Source of the DNA: Hyphomonadaceae bacterium
Lineage (GTDB): Bacteria > Pseudomonadota > Alphaproteobacteria > Caulobacterales > Aquidulcibacteraceae
DNA length: 64,000 nucleotides
Direction of reading: 5' to 3'
Assembly (NCBI GenBank): GCA_019636095.1
Contig: JAHBYF010000009.1
Coordinates: 62,001 to 126,000 of the forward strand
Below are positions 63,515-64,000 of the stretch, piece after piece. How positions within the stretch are numbered: position 1 is the stretch's first letter; every line of letters begins with the position of its first letter. Under the pieces are notes generated by a model, which was not told where the DNA came from, searched no databases, and was given only the letters and a program-made list of their open reading frames with translations. The position numbers and the translations under genes were made by a program.

Positions 63515-63995
63515 TGGGTGGGGTGCTCTCTTTGCGAGCGCGCAGCATGTCCAAGACGAGCAGCACCGCGCCGCATGTAATCGCGGCGTCGGCCAGATTG
63601 AACGCCGGCCAATGCTGTTCCGACACGTGCAAATCCAAAAAATCGGTGACTTCGCCGCGGGACAGCCGATCGAGGAAGTTGCCGAGCGCGCCGCCTAACA
63701 CGAATGCCAGTCCTAGTCGGGTGAGTGGTCGCGGCTCGCGCCAAAGCCAGACAGCGAACATGAGGCTGATCGCGGCGGTGACGAGCAAGACAACGAGGCC
63801 GCCGGCGTCATTCAGCAGGCCGAACGCGACGCCGCGATTATAGCCCAGCGTCAAATTGAAGAACGGCAAGACCTCGATCGGCTCGCCGTAGCGCAGTTCG
63901 GCCCGCGCCCAAGCCTTAGTGGCGAGATCAAGCGCGACTAGCGCAGGGATGATCCAGAGATGGGCGATCCGTCCCGATGTCACCGGCCCGTTCAT
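63504..63995 (-). CDS. lspA: Signal peptidase II (lipoprotein signal peptidase) paralogue
   Basis: A 163-residue inner-membrane aspartic protease with four helices. The catalytic residues lie in LGGALGNFLDRLSRGEVTDFLD and WPAFNLADAAIT (Asp in each). LspA cleaves prolipoproteins at the lipidated Cys. PbrC of the lead-resistance pbr operon is a related protein, so an lspA heading a metal operon has precedent. It appears complete, starting at ATG 63995, five bases from the window edge, so a regulator or promoter beyond the edge cannot be seen. Confidence 0.9.
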   Translation of the reverse strand: MNGPVTSGRIAHLWIIPALVALDLATKAWARAELRYGEPIEVLPFFNLTLGYNRGVAFGLLNDAGGLVVLLVTAAISLMFAVWLWREPRPLTRLGLAFVLGGALGNFLDRLSRGEVTDFLDLHVSEQHWPAFNLADAAITCGAVLLVLDMLRARKESTPPNER

Positions 63996-64000
63996 GGCGC

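Overview
The window looks like a chromosomal segment of a high-GC alphaproteobacterium, possibly of a Caulobacterales/Hyphomonadales type. That placement is an inference from base composition, gene families and the density of ECF sigma factors; no rRNA is present to prove it. Genes are tightly packed, with many 4-base start/stop overlaps. I see no transposase, integrase, phage gene or CRISPR array. Decayed fragments (a Fic-type gene, a dihydrolipoyl dehydrogenase N-terminus, a flippase with three frameshifts) mark it as a patchwork accessory region.

Layout. 0-5 kb: small membrane and secreted proteins, a 2-hydroxyacid dehydrogenase, a Bax-inhibitor-type protein and an ExoD protein. 5-12.4 kb: a minus-strand operon of acetate kinase, a divergent phosphoketolase, a beta-CASP nuclease, a thymidine/AMP-phosphorylase-type enzyme and a PRPP synthetase, which fits nucleotide-sugar salvage to acetyl phosphate. 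12.6-24.8 kb: two CnrY/CnrX/CnrH-like metal-sensing sigma modules, a third ECF sigma with a Cys-rich tail, a CopA ATPase divergent from CueR across a textbook CueR operator, and several methyltransferase or envelope genes. 25-31.5 kb: a periplasmic copper block (multicopper oxidase, CopB, CusF, PepSY and DUF2231 proteins). 31.6-36 kb: the broken flippase, tRNA-Thr, a CE15-like esterase, a DUF305 protein and a cytosolic four-helix copper-storage protein. 36-43.7 kb: a Cus-type RND copper/silver efflux operon. 44.7-54.2 kb: a MerR regulator facing an operon with its own MerR-type promoter (isoprenylcysteine-methyltransferase-like protein, SRPBCC-like protein, SAM methyltransferase, CDF transporter, Czc RND pump). 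55-64 kb: a minus-strand operon that combines lipoprotein-processing genes (lspA, lnt) with a Zn/Cd/Pb ATPase, a CDF, two methyltransferases, a MAPEG protein and a PaaK-like ligase.

Two observations stand out. First, a composite sequence GGG-N15-GCGTA(T/A/G), with one copy spaced N16, lies 27-79 bases upstream of fourteen genes on both strands. These include both sensor modules, the third sigma gene, the copper oxidase operon, CusF and the Cus operon. It looks like one shared ECF-sigma promoter, so much of the window may be a single metal- or envelope-stress regulon. Second, two operons repeatedly combine a CDF of unusual metal-site sequence with a particular SAM methyltransferase family and lipid- or lipoprotein-modifying enzymes. 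This could be an undescribed metal-defence strategy based on modifying the envelope or the metal.
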